Shown: positions 63,601-64,000 of the stretch, in pieces
How positions within the stretch are numbered: position 1 is the first letter of the stretch
How the letters are laid out: every line of letters starts with the position of its first letter
Assembly: GCA_021324445.1 (NCBI GenBank)
Contig: JAJPJC010000477.1
Coordinates: 1 to 64,000 of the forward strand
From: Isosphaeraceae bacterium
GTDB lineage: Bacteria > Planctomycetota > Planctomycetia > Isosphaerales > Isosphaeraceae
Length of the DNA stretch: 64,000 nucleotides
Direction: 5' to 3'
Position numbers and translations under genes: made by a program
The notes under the pieces: model-generated
Seen by the model: the letters and a program-made list of their open reading frames with translations, nothing else
Database searches by the model: none
What the model was told of the DNA's origin: nothing

Positions 63601-63764
63601 TCCCAACCGAGTAGACCCAGCAGGACGTCGGCCCCGATCAGCACGCCCAGGAGCGCCGTGAAGGACACGAGCGCACGATCGTCGGGAGCCTCAGCGGCGA
63701 CCGACGCGCCGAAGACGACGCTCTCCCCATGATGCATATCGTCCGGTCGATACTCGCGATGCAT
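60678..63764 (-). CDS. P1B-type ATPase fused to SPFH/HflK-like domain
   Basis: 1028 residues. Residues about 30-655 are a heavy-metal P-type ATPase: TGES (197-200), membrane CPC (C298/C300), phosphorylation site DKTGT (D342), SRHP (379-382) and GDGINDAP (548-555). No N-terminal HMA domain is present; the head has only a few His. After a linker, a new membrane helix (about 693-711) starts an SPFH domain (PSELGVLQRFGRYEATLGPG, LHLRWPWPIERV) and an Ala/Arg-rich coiled coil (about 900-965). The pump would export or import a soft-metal cation by ATP hydrolysis while the SPFH part assembles it into a microdomain or cage. Starts at 63764 or 63737; neither has a strong ribosome-binding site. Confidence 0.9.
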   Translation of the reverse strand: MHREYRPDDMHHGESVVFGASVAAEAPDDRALVSFTALLGVLIGADVLLGLLGWDQGRFPLRLSPGMIAALLGAVYIVYGTLQSLLHGRVGADLALAQACLAALVIGQPFVAAEVVFIALVGEVLEAWTFARTRRALGRLVEQTPRTARVRRDGQEVEVPADQVATGDRVVVGPGERIPVDGTVQAGRSTVDQSALTGESLPIDKGLGDAVFTGTINQFGAIEVVAEKVGGDTTFGQVLKLVAQARRRKARIEKVADRLARYFLPVVELAALATLLIGYLAGWPDVWSRTVAVLVVACPCGLVLATPAAMLASMAWLARHGVLIKGGSALESLAACDTFAFDKTGTLTRGSPQFTSLIALEGFDEESLLRLAASAESASRHPLAAVVVAEARRRGLGLIEPSEVNVLPGAGVHARCAATGDDQSHTVLVGNRRLLAEQNITPDPQAEAILGQLDARAQTALLVAVDGAVAGVMGVQDAIRPEAHDVIHDLRHLKIKEIAILTGDREPAARAVARRVHADTVAAELLPADKARWIEERRTAGRRVAMVGDGINDAPALARADAGIALGGIGADLAAEAGNLILLGDPLRVLPELLRLARSTVAIIRQNILGFAFGLNAVAMLSATFGILGPVAAAVLHQAGSLLVLLNSMRLLVFGDWAELPPVRQLRRLGAAIARLDDRVDLPAVWGWIGTRHRIILGGLAGALLLAYATSGWTAIGPSELGVLQRFGRYEATLGPGLHLRWPWPIERVQTVAPDRVRSLEIGFRAARRPDALTVGWESTHGRSQGDPAEDEALLLTGDSRYVELAATLEYAIDGEDPESLRRFVFEVDAAEAAVRSLAESAVREVVSRRELLDLLTAGRRAAEEAAAELLQNRLRVDRFGIAVRRIAFQDIHPPLAVLDVYREVSRATSDRQRRINEAGAYRDQVLAEVTGRSQALRHAAEAARARQLALAAAAADRFSSLLEARQYAPSLTDFRLFWKAVADALAGKAKLVLGEEPARRRHLVLPEAPWEVMLPALGKDSPAAGNR

Positions 63765-63862
63765 CGTTGCTGGATCGGCTGGCGGCTAAAGGGACGCTCT
63801 CGATCGGGGATAGAGGGCAGCGGCCGTCGGCGGTCGGATCCTTGACAGGGACAACTCCCATT

Positions 63863-64000
63863 ATTGCATGCGCTACCGCATCAGAATTGTGAAGATCATG
63901 TGAAGACCTGGGTTCGTTTCAACGATTTTTGGGGTGCTGAAGCCTGGTCATTGCATGCACTGCCGGCTCGAAATTGTGAAGATCTTATGAAAAACTGGGT
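63863..64000. promoter_or_regulatory. Direct repeats upstream of the ATPase-SPFH operon
   Basis: Two 51-bp copies (63863-63913 and 63950-64000) match at 41 positions. Each contains ATTGTGAAGATC and an internal 11-bp period: TGTGAAG at 63888 and 63899, and TGTGAAG at 63975 with TATGAAA at 63986. Tandem 7-bp half-sites at 11-bp spacing are the usual binding layout of OmpR/PhoB-type response regulators. The first copy lies about 100 bases upstream of the ATPase start. The second reaches the window edge, so more copies or a divergent gene may follow. Confidence 0.5.

Noticed and set aside
60756-63614. 952-codon open frame opposite the ATPase-SPFH gene
   Set aside because: It is the antisense shadow of a clearly conserved gene; its translation is Asp/Gly/Arg/Pro-rich with no domain. 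Long antisense frames are expected at this GC content.
63842-63870. Sigma-70 promoter from TTGACA at 63842
   Set aside because: It points away from the ATPase operon and no -10 box lies at 16-18 bp.

Overview
The window looks like a chromosomal piece of a high-GC planctomycete, most likely Isosphaeraceae-like. The evidence is two DUF1559 prepilin-like proteins, a DUF1501 protein, DUF4058 proteins, CRTAC1/ASPIC_UnbV FG-GAP proteins, an N-terminal LEPR-xLL-like motif on a secreted protein, many Tat or signal-anchor proteins, and frequent short palindromic repeats. No rRNA, tRNA or CRISPR array was seen. The taxonomic call rests on gene families only.

Layout. 0-9 kb: DUF1559 and TPR proteins, a GbsR/MarR regulator, membrane-anchored MsrB, a secreted beta-propeller, a GH18 chitinase-like protein, and a DUF3565/serine hydrolase pair. 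9-12.7 kb: a gene graveyard holding an internally deleted Gfo/Idh/MocA oxidoreductase, a TfoX/hotdog thioesterase chimera, ends of an ADP-ribosylglycohydrolase and a reverse transcriptase, one intact PilZ gene and a MITE-like element. 12.7-23 kb: a secreted cyclophilin/Ig-like protein, DUF1501, an enolase-superfamily enzyme, and a UxaA-type dehydratase overlapping a family-39-like glycosyltransferase. 23-33 kb: a DUF4058 pseudogene, IS110 debris, a Tat aldo/keto reductase, a second DUF1559 locus with a lipoprotein, a metallophosphoesterase, twin tiny membrane proteins, intact DUF4058 and an S10 peptidase. 33-43 kb: a HEPN gene pair, eutBC, an MqsA-like antitoxin with a broken partner, an SLC13 permease, MmgE/PrpD and GTP-type PEP carboxykinase. 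43-58 kb: WD40 and membrane-protein pseudogenes (one carrying the second MITE copy), a sulfatase-fold membrane enzyme, a YfhO-like protein, 73-bp tandem palindromic repeats, and a TPR/CRTAC1/arylsulfotransferase cluster. 58-64 kb: a P1B-type ATPase fused to an SPFH domain, in an apparent operon with two further SPFH (HflC- and HflK-like) genes.

Main points. (1) The ATPase-SPFH fusion plus HflC/HflK-like genes is the best candidate for an unusual system: a metal pump physically joined to a membrane-microdomain scaffold. Direct repeats with an 11-bp internal period lie upstream, suggesting OmpR/PhoB-type control. (2) Many genes here are decaying, often with internal deletions that join conserved blocks. 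(3) Two unrelated loci share one architecture: a 37-nt hairpin-forming insert flanked by perfect direct repeats of 36 or 46 nt. In one of them this breaks a putative toxin gene. (4) A roughly 240-bp element with long imperfect inverted ends occurs twice; one copy sits in a membrane-protein gene and leaves the reading frame open.
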